NCBI GenBank assembly: GCA_947472645.1
Contig: CANJBQ010000033.1
Location: 1 to 34,310 of the forward strand
Direction of reading: 5' to 3'
Origin: Burkholderiaceae bacterium
Lineage (GTDB): Bacteria > Pseudomonadota > Gammaproteobacteria > Burkholderiales > Burkholderiaceae
DNA length: 34,310 nucleotides
Below, one piece after another: positions 1-9,273 of the stretch (positions within the stretch are counted from its first letter, which is position 1; every line of letters begins with the position of its first letter). Below the pieces are notes generated by a model. The model did not search any database. It was not told where the DNA came from and was given only the letters and a program-made list of their open reading frames with translations. The position numbers and the translations under genes are program-made.

Positions 1-228
1 ATTTGGATTCGAATTTTCCCGGATAAGCCAATTTCTACGAAGCCGGCTGAAGTTCGTATGGGTAATGGTAAAGGTAATCCGGAGTATTACGTGGCTGAAA
101 TACAGCCAGGTAAAGTTTTGTATGAGATGGATGGGGTTGATGAAACCTTGGCTCGTGAAGCGTTTCGTTTAGCTTCAGCCAAGTTGCCGATTCAAACTGC
201 ATTTGTTGTACGTCAAATTGGCTCTTAA
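1..228 (+). CDS. rplP: 50S ribosomal protein L16, C-terminal part
   Basis: The window opens inside this gene. The visible 75 residues read [20 protein letters not shown] and end in VVRQIGS followed by TAA. They match the C-terminal half of L16, a 23S rRNA-binding protein near the A-site tRNA elbow and the peptidyl-transferase region. The family is about 137 residues long, so roughly 60 N-terminal residues lie upstream of the window. It is followed after 14 bases by rpmC, the usual S10-operon order (rplP-rpmC-rpsQ). Partial only because of the window edge. Confidence 0.97.
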   Translation: MWIRIFPDKPISTKPAEVRMGNGKGNPEYYVAEIQPGKVLYEMDGVDETLAREAFRLASAKLPIQTAFVVRQIGS

Positions 229-242
229 GCTGGAGAAAAGAC

Positions 243-437
243 ATGGAAATGAAAGAACTATTGGCTAAAGATGTGATTGGCCTCAACAATGAGCTTACAG
301 AGTTATTGAAAGCCCAATTTAAGTTGCGTATGCAAAAAGGTACGCAACAGCTCCAAGATACAAGTCAGCTTGGTAAAACCAAGAAAGAGATTGCTCGCGT
401 AAAAACAGCATTGACATTGAAGGCAGCCGGAAAATGA
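243..437 (+). CDS. rpmC: 50S ribosomal protein L29
   Basis: A 64-residue L29, a small two-helix protein at the polypeptide exit tunnel that helps dock trigger factor and SRP. The N-terminus [10 protein letters not shown] and the C-terminal [11 protein letters not shown] segment are family-typical, as is the length. A GGAGAAAAG Shine-Dalgarno lies just upstream of the ATG. Its stop codon overlaps the start of rpsQ by four bases (ATGA), implying translational coupling at the end of the S10 operon. Confidence 0.97.
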   Translation: MEMKELLAKDVIGLNNELTELLKAQFKLRMQKGTQQLQDTSQLGKTKKEIARVKTALTLKAAGK

Positions 438-703
438 ATAAAAGCACAACTTCCTTAAAAAGAACTTTAGTTGGCCGCGTGGTCAGCGACAAAATGCAAA
501 AAACAGTGACAGTTTTAGTTGAGCGCAAAGTAAAACACGCTTTATATGGTAAATATTTCGGTGTTTCTAAAAAATACCATGCGCACGATGAGACAGATCA
601 ACTCAAAATTGGCGATACCGTTGAGATTTCTGAATCACGCCCAATGTCGAGAACGAAGTCATGGGTTGTCACTCGTATCGTAGAAGAGTCAAAAGGCATT
701 TAA
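434..703 (+). CDS. rpsQ: 30S ribosomal protein S17
   Basis: An 89-residue S17, a primary 16S rRNA-binding OB-fold protein of the small-subunit body. The segments [16 protein letters not shown] and [10 protein letters not shown] are the classical S17 signatures. The start overlaps the rpmC stop (ATGA). It is the last gene of the S10 operon; the 202-base gap that follows carries a promoter for the next operon. Confidence 0.97.
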   Translation: MNKSTTSLKRTLVGRVVSDKMQKTVTVLVERKVKHALYGKYFGVSKKYHAHDETDQLKIGDTVEISESRPMSRTKSWVVTRIVEESKGI

Positions 704-905
704 CAACACTTGCACAAATTGTGCAAGTTTGATATAGTAGTAGGCTTCGCATTAATGTTGAATTAATTGCGAAATGAGTTTTAAAGCTGAGTTTTAAAAA
801 GCGTTGATTAATCCGGGTGGCGGTTGTTTCGAATACTTCAAAACAATCAAAGCCCTTAACGGAACCAAGACTGATTGCCTATGGCATTTAAGTTGGGGAT
901 AAAAA
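704..905 (+). promoter_or_regulatory. spc operon promoter and structured leader
   Basis: This 202-base gap separates the S10 and spc operons, the place where E. coli also has its spc promoter. A candidate sigma70 promoter reads TTGCAC (710-715), 17 bases, TATAGT (733-738), with a TGN extended -10 at 730-732; initiation would fall near 745. The -35 lies inside a perfect 21-bp palindrome (708-728). The leader can form a stem of 822-829 with 841-848, extended by a GAA/TTC stem around a triloop, or an alternative stem of 801-809 with 845-853 (8 of 9 pairs). The two are mutually exclusive. An SD (GGGGA) precedes rplN. Promoter placement is inference from sequence and context. Confidence 0.7.
708..728. 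repeat. Perfect 21-bp palindrome over the spc -35 box
   Basis: ACTTGCACAA and TTGTGCAAGT flank a single A, giving ten perfectly matched pairs. It starts five bases after the rpsQ stop and overlaps the candidate -35 hexamer TTGCAC. It could be a protein-binding operator, or as RNA a hairpin at the end of the S10 transcript. The bases after it (TTGATATAG) are not a convincing U-tract, so a terminator role is less likely. Confidence 0.75.
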
Positions 906-1274
906 ATGATTCAAACTGAAAGCAGACTACAGGTTGCTGATAATACTGGCGCCAGCGAAGTAATGTGTATTAAGGTCTTGGGTGGTTCCAAGCGCCGTTA
1001 CGCAAGCATTGGCGACATTATTAAGGTAACTGTCAAAGCCGCAGCTCCAAGAGGCCGCGTTAAAAAAGGCGATATTTACAACGCTGTTGTTGTGCGTACC
1101 GCAAAGGGTGTTCGTCGCTCCGACGGATCGTTAATTAAATTTGATGCTAATGCGGCAGTTTTGCTTAATGCAAAACTCGAGCCAATTGGAACACGTATCT
1201 TTGGCCCAGTCACGCGTGAATTGCGTACTGAGCGTTTTATGAAGATTGTATCCCTAGCCCCTGAAGTGATTTAA
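906..1274 (+). CDS. rplN: 50S ribosomal protein L14
   Basis: A 122-residue L14, the family's usual length. It binds 23S rRNA and forms an intersubunit bridge; the silencing factor RsfS also docks on it. [16 protein letters not shown] at the start and [19 protein letters not shown] at the end are diagnostic. It is the first gene of the spc operon and follows the promoter and leader region. The next gene, rplX, begins nine bases after its stop. Confidence 0.98.
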   Translation: MIQTESRLQVADNTGASEVMCIKVLGGSKRRYASIGDIIKVTVKAAAPRGRVKKGDIYNAVVVRTAKGVRRSDGSLIKFDANAAVLLNAKLEPIGTRIFGPVTRELRTERFMKIVSLAPEVI

Positions 1275-1283
1275 GGACAGGTT

Positions 1284-1592
1284 ATGAAAAAAATTCGTAC
1301 AGGCGACCAAGTGATTGTGACTACTGGTCGCGACAAAGGTAAACAAGGTATTGTTACGGCGATCCTAGAACAAAAAGTTTTGGTTGAGGGCGTTAATCAA
1401 TACAAAAAAAATGTGAAACCAAATCCAGCTGCTGGCGTTACTGGCGGTGTGGTTGATAAAACAATGCCTATTCAGATGTCGAATGTGGCTCTCATTGACG
1501 CAAACGGTAAGCCATCACGCGTAGGGATCAAGGAAGTGGACGGTAAAAAAGTTCGTTTCTTGAAAACGACTGGCGCAACTGTGGCAGCTTAA
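1284..1592 (+). CDS. rplX: 50S ribosomal protein L24
   Basis: A 102-residue L24, an assembly-initiator protein that binds domain I of 23S rRNA. The KOW motif is visible near the N-terminus ([17 protein letters not shown]), with the family-typical [17 protein letters not shown] in the middle. A GGACAG sequence upstream can serve as SD. It sits in the normal order rplN-rplX-rplE with ten-base spacers. Confidence 0.98.
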   Translation: MKKIRTGDQVIVTTGRDKGKQGIVTAILEQKVLVEGVNQYKKNVKPNPAAGVTGGVVDKTMPIQMSNVALIDANGKPSRVGIKEVDGKKVRFLKTTGATVAA

Positions 1593-1602
1593 GGGGAAAA
1601 AA

Positions 1603-2145
1603 ATGACAACAAGATTTCAAGAGCATTACGCAAAAAAAGTTGTTGGAGAACTTACTGAAAAGTTTGGCTATAAGTCGATCATGGAAGTTCCGCGAATTAC
1701 AAAAATCACCTTGAACATGGGTTTGGGTGAGGCTGTTGCGGATAAAAAAGTCATTGAACATGCAGTAAGTGATCTTACGAAAGTAGCCGGTCAAAAGCCT
1801 GTTGTAACTAAGGCAAGAAAGGCGATTGCAGGATTTAAAATCCGCCAAGGTTATCCAATTGGTGCAATGGTTACACTGCGCGGTCAAAGAATGTATGAAT
1901 TCTTGGATCGTTTTATTACGGTTGCATTACCGCGTGTAAGAGACTTCCGTGGCGTTTCAGGAAAAGCATTTGACGGCCGTGGAAATTACAACATTGGCGT
2001 TAAAGAGCAGATCATTTTCCCTGAAATCGAATACGACAAGATTGATGCTTTACGTGGTCTTAATATCAGCATTACTACAACCGCTAAAACAGATAGTGAA
2101 GCAAAAGCTTTGTTAGCGGCCTTTAAATTTCCATTCCGTAACTAA
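1603..2145 (+). CDS. rplE: 50S ribosomal protein L5
   Basis: A 180-residue L5, which binds 5S rRNA and forms part of the central protuberance. Recognisable segments are [34 protein letters not shown] and the C-terminal [18 protein letters not shown]. Length is normal for proteobacteria. A GGGGA SD precedes the ATG. In E. coli the S8 repressor site sits at the start of this gene; I could not identify an equivalent here by eye. Confidence 0.98.
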   Translation: MTTRFQEHYAKKVVGELTEKFGYKSIMEVPRITKITLNMGLGEAVADKKVIEHAVSDLTKVAGQKPVVTKARKAIAGFKIRQGYPIGAMVTLRGQRMYEFLDRFITVALPRVRDFRGVSGKAFDGRGNYNIGVKEQIIFPEIEYDKIDALRGLNISITTTAKTDSEAKALLAAFKFPFRN

Positions 2146-2154
2146 GAGGTTAAC

Positions 2155-2460
2155 GTGGCTAAACTTTCATTAATCGAACGTGAAAAAAAGCGTACTAAAA
2201 CAGTTGCTAAATTTGCTACTAAACGTGCCGAATTAAAAGCAATTATTGATGACACCTCTAAGTCTGAGGAAGAGCGCTATGATGCGCGTTTGAAATTACA
2301 AGCATTACCGCGTAATGCAAGCCCCATTCGCCAACGTAATCGTTGTGCTTTGACTGGCCGTCCACGTGGCACATTCCGTAAATTCGGTTTGGGTCGCGCC
2401 AAGATCCGTGAAATCGCCTTCAGAGGTGAGATTCCGGGTGTTACTAAAGCCAGCTGGTAA
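2155..2460 (+). CDS. rpsN: 30S ribosomal protein S14, zinc-free type
   Basis: A 101-residue S14 of the small-subunit head. It is the longer form without the zinc-ribbon CXXC pairs: only one Cys ([12 protein letters not shown]) is seen in the region where the zinc form has four. The C-terminus [11 protein letters not shown] is typical. Translation starts at GTG at 2155, supported by the AAGAGGT SD 5-10 bases upstream and by the conserved [10 protein letters not shown] start. Confidence 0.97.
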   Translation: MAKLSLIEREKKRTKTVAKFATKRAELKAIIDDTSKSEEERYDARLKLQALPRNASPIRQRNRCALTGRPRGTFRKFGLGRAKIREIAFRGEIPGVTKASW

Positions 2461-2483
2461 TCAGTGAGAGATTAGGAGAAATT

Positions 2484-2879
2484 ATGAGCTTTACCGATCC
2501 AATCGCAGACATGTTAACCCGGATTCGCAACGCGCAAGCGGTGCAAAAGCCTGGAGTGACAATGCCTTCGTCCAAACTTAAAGTTGCTATTGCTAACGTT
2601 TTAAAAGACGAAGGTTATATCGACAGCTTCGAGATTGCTGGCGAAACTGCAAAACCAGTATTAAATATAACCCTTAAATACTATGCTGGACGTCCTGTGA
2701 TAGAGCGTATTGAACGCGTATCAAAGCCTGGCTTACGTATTTATAAAGGCCGCCATGAGATACCACAAGTACTAAATGGGCTTGGCGTGGCTATTATTTC
2801 AACCCCACAAGGTTTGATGACTGATCGTAAAGCTCGCGCTAATGGCGTTGGTGGCGAAGTCCTCTGCTACGTGGCCTAA
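2484..2879 (+). CDS. rpsH: 30S ribosomal protein S8
   Basis: A 131-residue S8, a primary binder of the central 16S rRNA domain; in enterobacteria it also represses the spc operon. The start [18 protein letters not shown] and the C-terminal [21 protein letters not shown] are diagnostic, and length is normal. An AGGAGAAATT SD precedes the ATG. It follows rpsN and precedes rplF, the conserved spc order. Confidence 0.98.
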   Translation: MSFTDPIADMLTRIRNAQAVQKPGVTMPSSKLKVAIANVLKDEGYIDSFEIAGETAKPVLNITLKYYAGRPVIERIERVSKPGLRIYKGRHEIPQVLNGLGVAIISTPQGLMTDRKARANGVGGEVLCYVA

Positions 2880-2890
2880 GGAGAACGAAT

Positions 2891-3424
2891 ATGTCACGTG
2901 TTGGTAAATCACCTATTCCTGTTCCAAAAGGCGCAGAAATTCAAATCGCGGGTGCATTGATTACGGTTAAGGGTCCATTAGGAACTTTAACGCATAACTT
3001 ACACCCTTTGGTTTCTTTAAAGCAAGACCAAGATGTATTACAAGTTACATGTAATGACGAGTCTCGTGAGTCCAATGCATTGTCGGGAACTACGCGTGCG
3101 CTAGTGAACAACATGGTAACTGGAGTTACAAAAGGTTTCGAGCGTAAATTGAATTTGGTTGGCGTTGGATATCGTGCTCAATCACAAGGCACCTCTTTGA
3201 AATTGCAACTTGGTTATTCACATGACGTGATTTACCAATTGCCAGTTGGAGTTAAAGCAGAGACACCGACTCAAACTGAAATCATTATTAAGGGTGCCAA
3301 CAAACAACAAGTTGGTCAAGTAGCCGCTGAAGTTCGTTCATATAGAACCCCAGAGCCATATAAGGGCAAGGGTGTTCGTTATAGCGATGAAGTGGTTCTC
3401 ATTAAAGAAACGAAGAAGAAGTAA
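2891..3424 (+). CDS. rplF: 50S ribosomal protein L6
   Basis: A 177-residue L6, a two-domain protein near the GTPase-associated centre. [17 protein letters not shown] starts the protein; the C-terminal signature [17 protein letters not shown] is intact. An AAGGAG SD overlaps the end of rpsH. Nothing unusual in length or composition. Confidence 0.98.
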   Translation: MSRVGKSPIPVPKGAEIQIAGALITVKGPLGTLTHNLHPLVSLKQDQDVLQVTCNDESRESNALSGTTRALVNNMVTGVTKGFERKLNLVGVGYRAQSQGTSLKLQLGYSHDVIYQLPVGVKAETPTQTEIIIKGANKQQVGQVAAEVRSYRTPEPYKGKGVRYSDEVVLIKETKKK

Positions 3425-3436
3425 TCGAGGCCGAAT

Positions 3437-3793
3437 ATGATCAACAAAAAAGAATCCCGCATCCGTCGCTCACGTCAGACACGTATCAAGATTGCAGAGC
3501 TGAGTGTTCCACGTGTAGCTATTATGCGCACAAATATGCATATTTCTGCACAACTTTACAGTCCTTGTGGCACGAAAGTGCTGGCAGCTGCATCAACGAT
3601 GGAAAAAGAATTACGTACAACTTTCGCTAACGGTGGAAACAGTACTGCGGCTAAAGAAATTGGTAAATTAATTGCGCAGCGCGCTTTAGAGGCGGGTGTT
3701 ACTGAAGTCGCTTTTGATCGTTCTGGTTTTCGTTATCACGGACGTGTTAAAGCATTAGCTGAAGCCGCGCGTGAAGCTGGCCTGAAGTTCTAA
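3437..3793 (+). CDS. rplR: 50S ribosomal protein L18
   Basis: A 118-residue L18, a 5S rRNA-binding protein of the central protuberance. The basic N-terminus ([16 protein letters not shown]) and the C-terminal [26 protein letters not shown] are family signatures. It lies between rplF and rpsE in the usual spc order. Thirty-one bases separate it from rpsE. Confidence 0.98.
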   Translation: MINKKESRIRRSRQTRIKIAELSVPRVAIMRTNMHISAQLYSPCGTKVLAAASTMEKELRTTFANGGNSTAAKEIGKLIAQRALEAGVTEVAFDRSGFRYHGRVKALAEAAREAGLKF

Positions 3794-3824
3794 GAGCAGA
3801 TAAAGAAAAGGTTAAGGAAAAAAC

Positions 3825-4343
3825 ATGGCAAAAATGCAAGCAAAGATGGCATCAGAAGAACGTGATGATGGTTTACGTGAAAAAATGATTGCTGTTAATC
3901 GCGTAACTAAAGTAGTTAAGGGTGGTCGAATTTTAGGCTTCGCTGCTTTAACTGTTGTTGGTGATGGCGATGGCCGTATTGGAATGGGTAAAGGGAAATC
4001 AAAAGAGGTTCCTGTCGCCGTTCAAAAAGCCATGGATGAAGCGCGTCGCAAAATGATTAAAGTTCCTTTACGTCAAGGCACATTGCAACACTCTGTTATT
4101 GGAGAGCATGGCGCATCTCGCGTACTGATGTCTCCTGCTAAAGAAGGTACTGGTGTAATTGCTGGTGGCCCAATGCGCGCAATCTTTGATGTGATGGGAG
4201 TAACTAACGTTGTGGCCAAATCGATTGGATCGACCAACCCTTACAACATGGTTAGAGCAACTATCAATGGTTTAAGCAAGATGAGTACGCCTGCTGAGAT
4301 TGCAGCAAAGCGTGGTAAATCAGTTGAAGATATCTTAGGTTAA
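3825..4343 (+). CDS. rpsE: 30S ribosomal protein S5
   Basis: A 172-residue S5, located where the mRNA enters; it contributes to decoding fidelity and mRNA unwinding. The double-stranded-RNA-binding-like N domain ([19 protein letters not shown]) and [20 protein letters not shown] are clear, followed by the C domain with [21 protein letters not shown]. The AAGGAAAAAAC stretch upstream is a workable SD. Length is normal. Confidence 0.98.
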   Translation: MAKMQAKMASEERDDGLREKMIAVNRVTKVVKGGRILGFAALTVVGDGDGRIGMGKGKSKEVPVAVQKAMDEARRKMIKVPLRQGTLQHSVIGEHGASRVLMSPAKEGTGVIAGGPMRAIFDVMGVTNVVAKSIGSTNPYNMVRATINGLSKMSTPAEIAAKRGKSVEDILG

Positions 4344-4359
4344 TTGAATCGAGAAAAAA

Positions 4360-4545
4360 ATGACTGAAAAGAAAATAGTAAAAATTAAATTAGTACGCAG
4401 CTTGATTGGCACTCGTGAAAGTCATCGTGCTACTGTGCGTGGTTTAGGTTTGGGTCGATTAAATTCAACTTCAGAATTAGTAGATACCCCGGCTGTGCGC
4501 GGCATGATGAATAAAGTGTCATATCTTATTAAAGAATTGAACTAA
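4360..4545 (+). CDS. rpmD: 50S ribosomal protein L30
   Basis: A 61-residue L30 of the short bacterial type. [20 protein letters not shown] and [20 protein letters not shown] are family-typical. The start is ATG with only a weak GAGAAAAAA SD, which suggests coupling to rpsE translation 16 bases upstream. It is followed by rplO. Confidence 0.97.
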   Translation: MTEKKIVKIKLVRSLIGTRESHRATVRGLGLGRLNSTSELVDTPAVRGMMNKVSYLIKELN

Positions 4546-4568
4546 GCGACTATTCGATAGAGGAAATA

Positions 4569-5009
4569 ATGGAACTAAATAACTTAAAACCAGCCGCAGG
4601 GGCCAAGCACGCTAAACGTCGTGTTGGCCGTGGCATTGGCTCTGGGCTTGGAAAAACAGCAGGCCGTGGTCATAAGGGACAAAAATCACGTTCAGGCGGA
4701 TTTCATAAGGTCGGATTTGAAGGCGGACAGATGCCTTTATACCGTCGCCTGCCTAAGCGTGGTTTTATTTCATTAACGCGTCGTCACGTTGGAGAGGTTA
4801 CTCTTGCAGATTTAGAGCGCCTTAACGTTTCGGAAATTGATTTAGTCGTGTTAAAGCAAAATGGTTTAGCGAATGAACAGATCAAGTCTGTCAAAGTGAT
4901 TAAGACAGGTGAATTAACAAAAGCAGTTACTTTAAAAGGTTTAACTGCAACTGCTGGTGCAAAAGCTGCAATTGAAGCTGCTGGCGGAAAAATGGTAGAG
5001 GAAGTATAA
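4569..5009 (+). CDS. rplO: 50S ribosomal protein L15
   Basis: A 146-residue L15, an assembly and 23S rRNA-binding protein with a long basic glycine-rich N-terminal extension ([20 protein letters not shown] is only slightly different from the visible [18 protein letters not shown]). [21 protein letters not shown] is conserved. An AGAGGAAATA SD is present. Its own 3' end (GAGGAAG) supplies the SD for secY, which starts four bases after the stop. Confidence 0.98.
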   Translation: MELNNLKPAAGAKHAKRRVGRGIGSGLGKTAGRGHKGQKSRSGGFHKVGFEGGQMPLYRRLPKRGFISLTRRHVGEVTLADLERLNVSEIDLVVLKQNGLANEQIKSVKVIKTGELTKAVTLKGLTATAGAKAAIEAAGGKMVEEV

Positions 5010-5013
5010 GGTA

Positions 5014-6357
5014 ATGGCAACAACCTCTGCAACCGCTTCTAGCCTGGCAAAGTCAGGAAACAAATATGGGGATTTAAAAAATCGCCTAGTGTTTCTTGTC
5101 TTGGCGTTAGTGGTATACAGAATTGGTGCACATATTCCAGTACCTGGAATTGACCCAAATCAGTTAGCTAGTTTATTTAATGATGCTAAAGGTGGCATAT
5201 TAGATATGTTTAATTTGTTTTCTGGTGGAGCTTTATCACGCTTTACTATTTTTGCCTTAGGTATCATGCCATATATATCGGCATCTATTATTATGCAACT
5301 GTTAACGATTGTGTTGCCTAGCCTTGAAGCAATTAAAAAAGAAGGTAGATCTGGGCAGAGAAAAATCACTCAGTTCACACGTTATGGAACGGTTGTGCTA
5401 GCTACTTTTCAGGCTTTTGGAATAGCAATTGCATTGCAGTCACAAAAAGGACTGGTGACAGATCCAGGAGCGATATTCCAATTAACAACAGTAGTGACAT
5501 TAGTCACTGGAACTATGTTTTTAATGTGGCTTGGTGAGCAAGTAACAGAGCGTGGTTTAGGTAATGGTATTTCTATCATTATTTTTGCAGGTATTGCATC
5601 AGGGTTACCCAATGCGCTGGGCGGATTATTAGAGTTAGTTAGAACTGGATCGATGAGTATTATTTCCTCGATCTTGGTGGTTTTAGTGGTTATTGCAGTT
5701 ACTTACTTTGTTGTTTTCGTTGAACGTGGACAGCGTCGAATTTTAGTGAATTATGCAAAGCGTCAAGTTGGTAATAAAGTTTATGGCGGCCAATCTTCAC
5801 ATTTACCCTTGAAGTTAAATATGGCCGGTGTTATTCCTCCAATTTTTGCTTCATCAATTATTCTCTTTCCAGCGACAATTGCTCAGTGGTTTACTGCCGG
5901 CGAGAACACCAATATCTTCTCTAAATTCGTTAAGGATTTATCTGTTACTTTACAGCCCGGACAACCTGTTTACATCATTTTTTATGCAAGTGCGATCATC
6001 TTCTTTTGTTTTTTCTATACAGCATTAGTCTTTAATAGTCGTGAAACTGCCGATAATCTAAAGAAAAGTGGTGCATTTGTACCTGGTATTCGACCCGGTG
6101 ATCAAACAGCGAGATACGTTGATAAGATCTTGGCTCGACTCACTTTAGCTGGTGCGGCTTATATTACGATTGTTTGTTTATTGCCAGAATTTTTAGTATT
6201 GAATTGGAATGTTCCGTTTTACTTTGGCGGTACATCCTTGTTAATTATTGTTGTTGTTACGATGGATTTTATGGCTCAAGTTCAGTCATACCTCATGCAA
6301 CACCAGTATGAGTCTTTAATGAAAAAAGCAAATTTTAAAATGGGCCCAAACATTTAA
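5014..6357 (+). CDS. secY: Preprotein translocase channel subunit SecY
   Basis: A 447-residue SecY, the ten-helix channel of the SecYEG translocon in the inner membrane, through which unfolded secretory proteins pass and membrane proteins are inserted. The first helix ([20 protein letters not shown]) runs into the PGIDPNQL periplasmic segment and plug region. [19 protein letters not shown] and the cytosolic loop [19 protein letters not shown], which contacts SecA and the ribosome, are conserved, as is the FKMGPNI tail. Length is normal. Start at ATG four bases after rplO; infA begins two bases after the stop. Confidence 0.98.
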   Translation: MATTSATASSLAKSGNKYGDLKNRLVFLVLALVVYRIGAHIPVPGIDPNQLASLFNDAKGGILDMFNLFSGGALSRFTIFALGIMPYISASIIMQLLTIVLPSLEAIKKEGRSGQRKITQFTRYGTVVLATFQAFGIAIALQSQKGLVTDPGAIFQLTTVVTLVTGTMFLMWLGEQVTERGLGNGISIIIFAGIASGLPNALGGLLELVRTGSMSIISSILVVLVVIAVTYFVVFVERGQRRILVNYAKRQVGNKVYGGQSSHLPLKLNMAGVIPPIFASSIILFPATIAQWFTAGENTNIFSKFVKDLSVTLQPGQPVYIIFYASAIIFFCFFYTALVFNSRETADNLKKSGAFVPGIRPGDQTARYVDKILARLTLAGAAYITIVCLLPEFLVLNWNVPFYFGGTSLLIIVVVTMDFMAQVQSYLMQHQYESLMKKANFKMGPNI

Positions 6358-6358
6358 T

Positions 6359-6577
6359 ATGGCAAAAGATGATGTCATACAAATGGCTGGCGAGATTGTA
6401 GAGAATTTACCAAATGCAATGTTTCGTGTGAAGTTAGAAAACGGGCATGTGGTATTGGGGCATATTTCTGGAAAGATGCGGATGCACTATATCCGTATTC
6501 TGCCTGGTGATAAGGTAACGGTGGAGATGACTCCATACGACCTAACGCGTGCGCGAATTATTTTTCGTGCCAAGTAG
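6359..6577 (+). CDS. infA: Translation initiation factor IF-1
   Basis: A 72-residue S1-like OB-fold protein that occupies the A site during initiation. The sequence [15 protein letters not shown], then [20 protein letters not shown] and [21 protein letters not shown], is textbook IF-1. The start lies one base beyond the secY stop, with no good SD, so translation is probably coupled to secY. The placement between secY and rpmJ is the common betaproteobacterial arrangement. Confidence 0.98.
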   Translation: MAKDDVIQMAGEIVENLPNAMFRVKLENGHVVLGHISGKMRMHYIRILPGDKVTVEMTPYDLTRARIIFRAK

Positions 6578-6601
6578 TACGAATTTTTAAAGAGGTGAGT
6601 C

Positions 6602-6718
6602 ATGAAAGTATTGGCATCTGTTAAATGTATCTGCCGTAACTGCAAGATCATTAAACGTAAAGGCGTATTGCGTGTGATTTGTTCATCAGATCCACGCCAT
6701 AAGCAGCGTCAAGGTTAA
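6602..6718 (+). CDS. rpmJ: 50S ribosomal protein L36, zinc type
   Basis: A 38-residue gene. Translation gives [20 protein letters not shown] followed by [18 protein letters not shown]. The zinc ligands of the family are present: C11, C14, C27 and H33. A GAGGTGAGTC SD precedes the ATG. Residue 9 is Cys in addition to C11. It lies between infA and rpsM as in most bacteria and is the smallest gene found here. Confidence 0.97.
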   Translation: MKVLASVKCICRNCKIIKRKGVLRVICSSDPRHKQRQG

Positions 6719-6742
6719 GTAGATTAATTTAGAGGAATTTAT

Positions 6743-7108
6743 ATGGCACGTATTGCAGGGGTAAACATCCCCAACCATAAACACACCGTAATCGGGTTAA
6801 CTTCGATTTTCGGCATTGGTATCACACGCGCAAGAAAAATTTGCGAGGTATCAGGTGTTGCTGAATCCAAGAAAGTCAAGGATTTGACGGACGCTGATTT
6901 GGAAAAAATTCGTGAGCAAGTAGGTTTATTTGCCACAGAGGGAGATCTTCGTCGTGAAGTAACGATGAATATCAAGCGCCTCATGGATTTGGGTTGTTAT
7001 CGTGGCGTACGCCATCGTAAAGGCCTCCCAGTTCGTGGTCAGCGCACTAAGACAAATGCACGTACACGCAAAGGTCCGCGTAAAGCTGGCGTTGCTTTGA
7101 AGAAATAA
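6743..7108 (+). CDS. rpsM: 30S ribosomal protein S13
   Basis: A 121-residue S13 of the small-subunit head, touching P-site tRNA and forming bridges to the large subunit. [20 protein letters not shown], the helix-two-turn-helix region and the basic tail [16 protein letters not shown] are diagnostic. An AGAGGAATTT SD is present. It opens the alpha-operon gene set rpsM-rpsK-rpsD-rpoA-rplQ; no separate promoter is obvious in the 24-base gap from rpmJ. Confidence 0.98.
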   Translation: MARIAGVNIPNHKHTVIGLTSIFGIGITRARKICEVSGVAESKKVKDLTDADLEKIREQVGLFATEGDLRREVTMNIKRLMDLGCYRGVRHRKGLPVRGQRTKTNARTRKGPRKAGVALKK

Positions 7109-7126
7109 TAGGAAAGCGAAACTGAT

Positions 7127-7528
7127 ATGGCAAAACCACAACAAGCGAATGCAACGCGGGTTCGCAAAAAGGTTAAAAAGAATATTGCTGACGGCATTGC
7201 ACACGTGCACGCTTCTTTTAACAATACGATCATTACGATTACTGATCGTCAAGGTAATGCGCTTTCATGGGCAACATCTGGCGGCCAGGGATTTAAAGGC
7301 TCCAGAAAATCTACTCCATTTGCTGCGCAGGTTGCAGCAGAGGTTGCAGGTAAGGCGGCCATTGAGTGTGGTATCAAGAATTTAGAAGTACAAATCAAGG
7401 GTCCTGGACCTGGCCGCGAGTCTGCAGTAAGAGCCCTCAATAGCCTTGGTATCAAGATTACTGAGATTCAGGATGTGACACCCGTTCCACATAATGGCTG
7501 TCGACCTCCTAAGCGTCGTCGCATTTAA
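7127..7528 (+). CDS. rpsK: 30S ribosomal protein S11
   Basis: A 133-residue S11 of the platform, near the mRNA exit and the E site. [40 protein letters not shown] and the C-terminal [18 protein letters not shown] are family signatures. An AGGAAAGCG SD precedes the ATG. A 96-base structured gap follows before rpsD. Confidence 0.98.
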   Translation: MAKPQQANATRVRKKVKKNIADGIAHVHASFNNTIITITDRQGNALSWATSGGQGFKGSRKSTPFAAQVAAEVAGKAAIECGIKNLEVQIKGPGPGRESAVRALNSLGIKITEIQDVTPVPHNGCRPPKRRRI

Positions 7529-7624
7529 TTTATTAAAGGCGATTTTTTAAATTAAGCCCACCGTTCAAATTATGTTATTTGAACTCACCCACTGCGAAAG
7601 CGGCGGCAAAGAAAGGAAATACAC
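7529..7624 (+). promoter_or_regulatory. Structured leader upstream of rpsD
   Basis: This gap is unusually long for this operon. It holds a perfect 8-bp stem, GTTCAAAT (7563-7570) with ATTTGAAC (7577-7584), loop TATGTT. A second short hairpin, CTGC-GAAA-GCGG, is a GNRA tetraloop just upstream of the AAAGGAAA SD of rpsD. S4 autoregulates its own synthesis in well-studied bacteria, so an S4-responsive leader is a reasonable guess, but the sequence alone only shows the stems. No clear promoter was seen. Confidence 0.5.
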
Positions 7625-8248
7625 GTGGCACGTTATATAGGCCCTAAGGCTAAATTATCACGTCGGGAAGGTACCGACTTATTTTTAAAGAGCGCTCGTC
7701 GTCCACTTGCAGACAAATGCAAATTAGACAGCAAGCCAGGACAACACGGTCGTACTTCTGGAGCTAGAACTTCAGATTATGGTAACCAGTTGCGTGAAAA
7801 ACAAAAAGTAAAAAGAATGTACGGCATTCTTGAGCGTCAATTTAGACGTTACTTTGCTGAAGCTGATCGTAGAAAAGGCAATACAGGTGAAACTTTATTG
7901 GCTTTATTAGAATCTCGTTTAGATAACGTTGTTTATCGTATGGGTTTTGGTTCGACCAGGTCTGAAGCAAGACAGCTTGTATCTCATAAGGCAATTTTGG
8001 TGAATGGTGATGTAGTTAATATCCCATCCATGCAAGTGAAACCTGGAGATATTGTTGCGATTCATGAAAAAGCAAAGAAACAAGTTCGTGTTCAAGAAGC
8101 ACTCACATTGGCTCAACAAATCGGACCAGCAAGCTGGGTAGCGGTTGATACAACGAAACTCGAAGGTACATTTAAAAAAGTTCCTGATCGTGATGAGCTG
8201 AGTAGTGAAATCAATGAAAGCTTGATTGTCGAACTTTATTCGCGTTAA
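7625..8248 (+). CDS. rpsD: 30S ribosomal protein S4, zinc-free type
   Basis: A 207-residue S4, primary 16S rRNA binder and assembly initiator, which also shapes the mRNA entry site with S3 and S5. [20 protein letters not shown] starts the protein; the S4 RNA-binding domain is visible at [34 protein letters not shown]. The N-terminal cysteine cluster of zinc-type S4 is absent. Translation starts at GTG (7625) behind AAAGGAAA; the conserved N-terminus supports this start. Confidence 0.98.
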   Translation: MARYIGPKAKLSRREGTDLFLKSARRPLADKCKLDSKPGQHGRTSGARTSDYGNQLREKQKVKRMYGILERQFRRYFAEADRRKGNTGETLLALLESRLDNVVYRMGFGSTRSEARQLVSHKAILVNGDVVNIPSMQVKPGDIVAIHEKAKKQVRVQEALTLAQQIGPASWVAVDTTKLEGTFKKVPDRDELSSEINESLIVELYSR

Positions 8249-8277
8249 TTGAGGCATCCCTAAGGAAAACAAACTAT

Positions 8278-9258
8278 ATGCAAACAACACTGCTAAAGCC
8301 CAAAATCATTTCTGTAGAAGTAATTGGTCCTAATCAGGCTAAAGTCGTAATGGAGCCATTCGAGCGCGGCTATGGCCACACACTTGGCAATGCATTACGC
8401 CGCGTACTTTTATCGTCAATGAATGGTTATGCACCTACTGAAGTTAGTATTGGTGGAGTAGTCCACGAGTATTCAACATTAGATGGCGTACAAGAAGACG
8501 TAGTAAATTTATTATTGAACTTAAAAGGCATCGTCTTTAAGTTAGAGTCACGTGACGAAGTCACTGTGATGTTACGTAAAGAAGGCCCTTGTGTCGTTAC
8601 TGCCGCTGATATTGATTTGCCACATGATGTCGAATTAATTAATCCTGAGCATATTATTGCTAATTTATCCGCTGGTGGAAAATTAGATATGCAAATCAAG
8701 ATTGAAAAAGGTCGTGGTTATGTCCCTGGTAATATGCGCCATTATTCTGAAGAAAATACAAAGCTCATTGGCCGCATCGTATTAGATGCTTCTTTTAGTC
8801 CTATTAAACGTGTTAGTTATGCGGTAGAGTCTGCTCGTGTTGAGCAACGTACTGACTTAGACCGTTTAGTGATGACAATTGAGACGAATGGTGTTATTTC
8901 TCCGGAAGAAGCGATTCGTCAGTCTGCAGGTATCTTAGTTGATCAGCTAGTAGTATTTGCAGCACTTGAGAATAACCAAGTAATGGGCGATGTTCAGGCT
9001 AACCGTTCACCAATGGTTGACCCAATGTTGTTGCGTCCAGTCGATGATTTAGAGTTAACCGTGCGCTCAGCGAATTGCTTGAAAGCTGAAAACATTTACT
9101 ACATTGGCGATTTAATTCAGCGATCTGAGAATGAGTTGTTAAAGACTCCAAACTTAGGACGTAAATCACTCAATGAAATTAAAGATGTGTTGGCTGCTCG
9201 TGGCCTAACTTTAGGAATGAAGTTAGAAAGCTGGCCTCCAACTGGTCTTGAGAAATAA
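8278..9258 (+). CDS. rpoA: RNA polymerase alpha subunit
   Basis: A 326-residue alpha subunit. The N-terminal domain (about 1-230) dimerises and scaffolds beta and beta-prime; it shows [20 protein letters not shown] and [17 protein letters not shown]. The C-terminal domain (about 245-326), which contacts UP elements and activators, shows [20 protein letters not shown] and [20 protein letters not shown]. An AAGGAAAAC SD is present. It sits between rpsD and rplQ, the standard alpha-operon position. Confidence 0.98.
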   Translation: MQTTLLKPKIISVEVIGPNQAKVVMEPFERGYGHTLGNALRRVLLSSMNGYAPTEVSIGGVVHEYSTLDGVQEDVVNLLLNLKGIVFKLESRDEVTVMLRKEGPCVVTAADIDLPHDVELINPEHIIANLSAGGKLDMQIKIEKGRGYVPGNMRHYSEENTKLIGRIVLDASFSPIKRVSYAVESARVEQRTDLDRLVMTIETNGVISPEEAIRQSAGILVDQLVVFAALENNQVMGDVQANRSPMVDPMLLRPVDDLELTVRSANCLKAENIYYIGDLIQRSENELLKTPNLGRKSLNEIKDVLAARGLTLGMKLESWPPTGLEK

Positions 9259-9273
9259 TAGAAAGGAAGTATC

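Noticed and set aside
1528..1887. A 119-codon open frame antisense to rplX/rplE
   Set aside because: Opposite strand of essential conserved genes, no family resemblance, no start signals.
6926..7252. A 108-codon open frame antisense to rpsM/rpsK
   Set aside because: It lies wholly on the opposite strand of two conserved ribosomal genes, has low-complexity, cysteine-rich translation and no SD; the sense genes fully explain the region.
7525..7546. TTTAAT/ATTAAA repeat plus T-run after rpsK as a terminator
   Set aside because: The stem is only A-T pairs and would be unstable, and rpsD-rpoA-rplQ must be transcribed beyond it.
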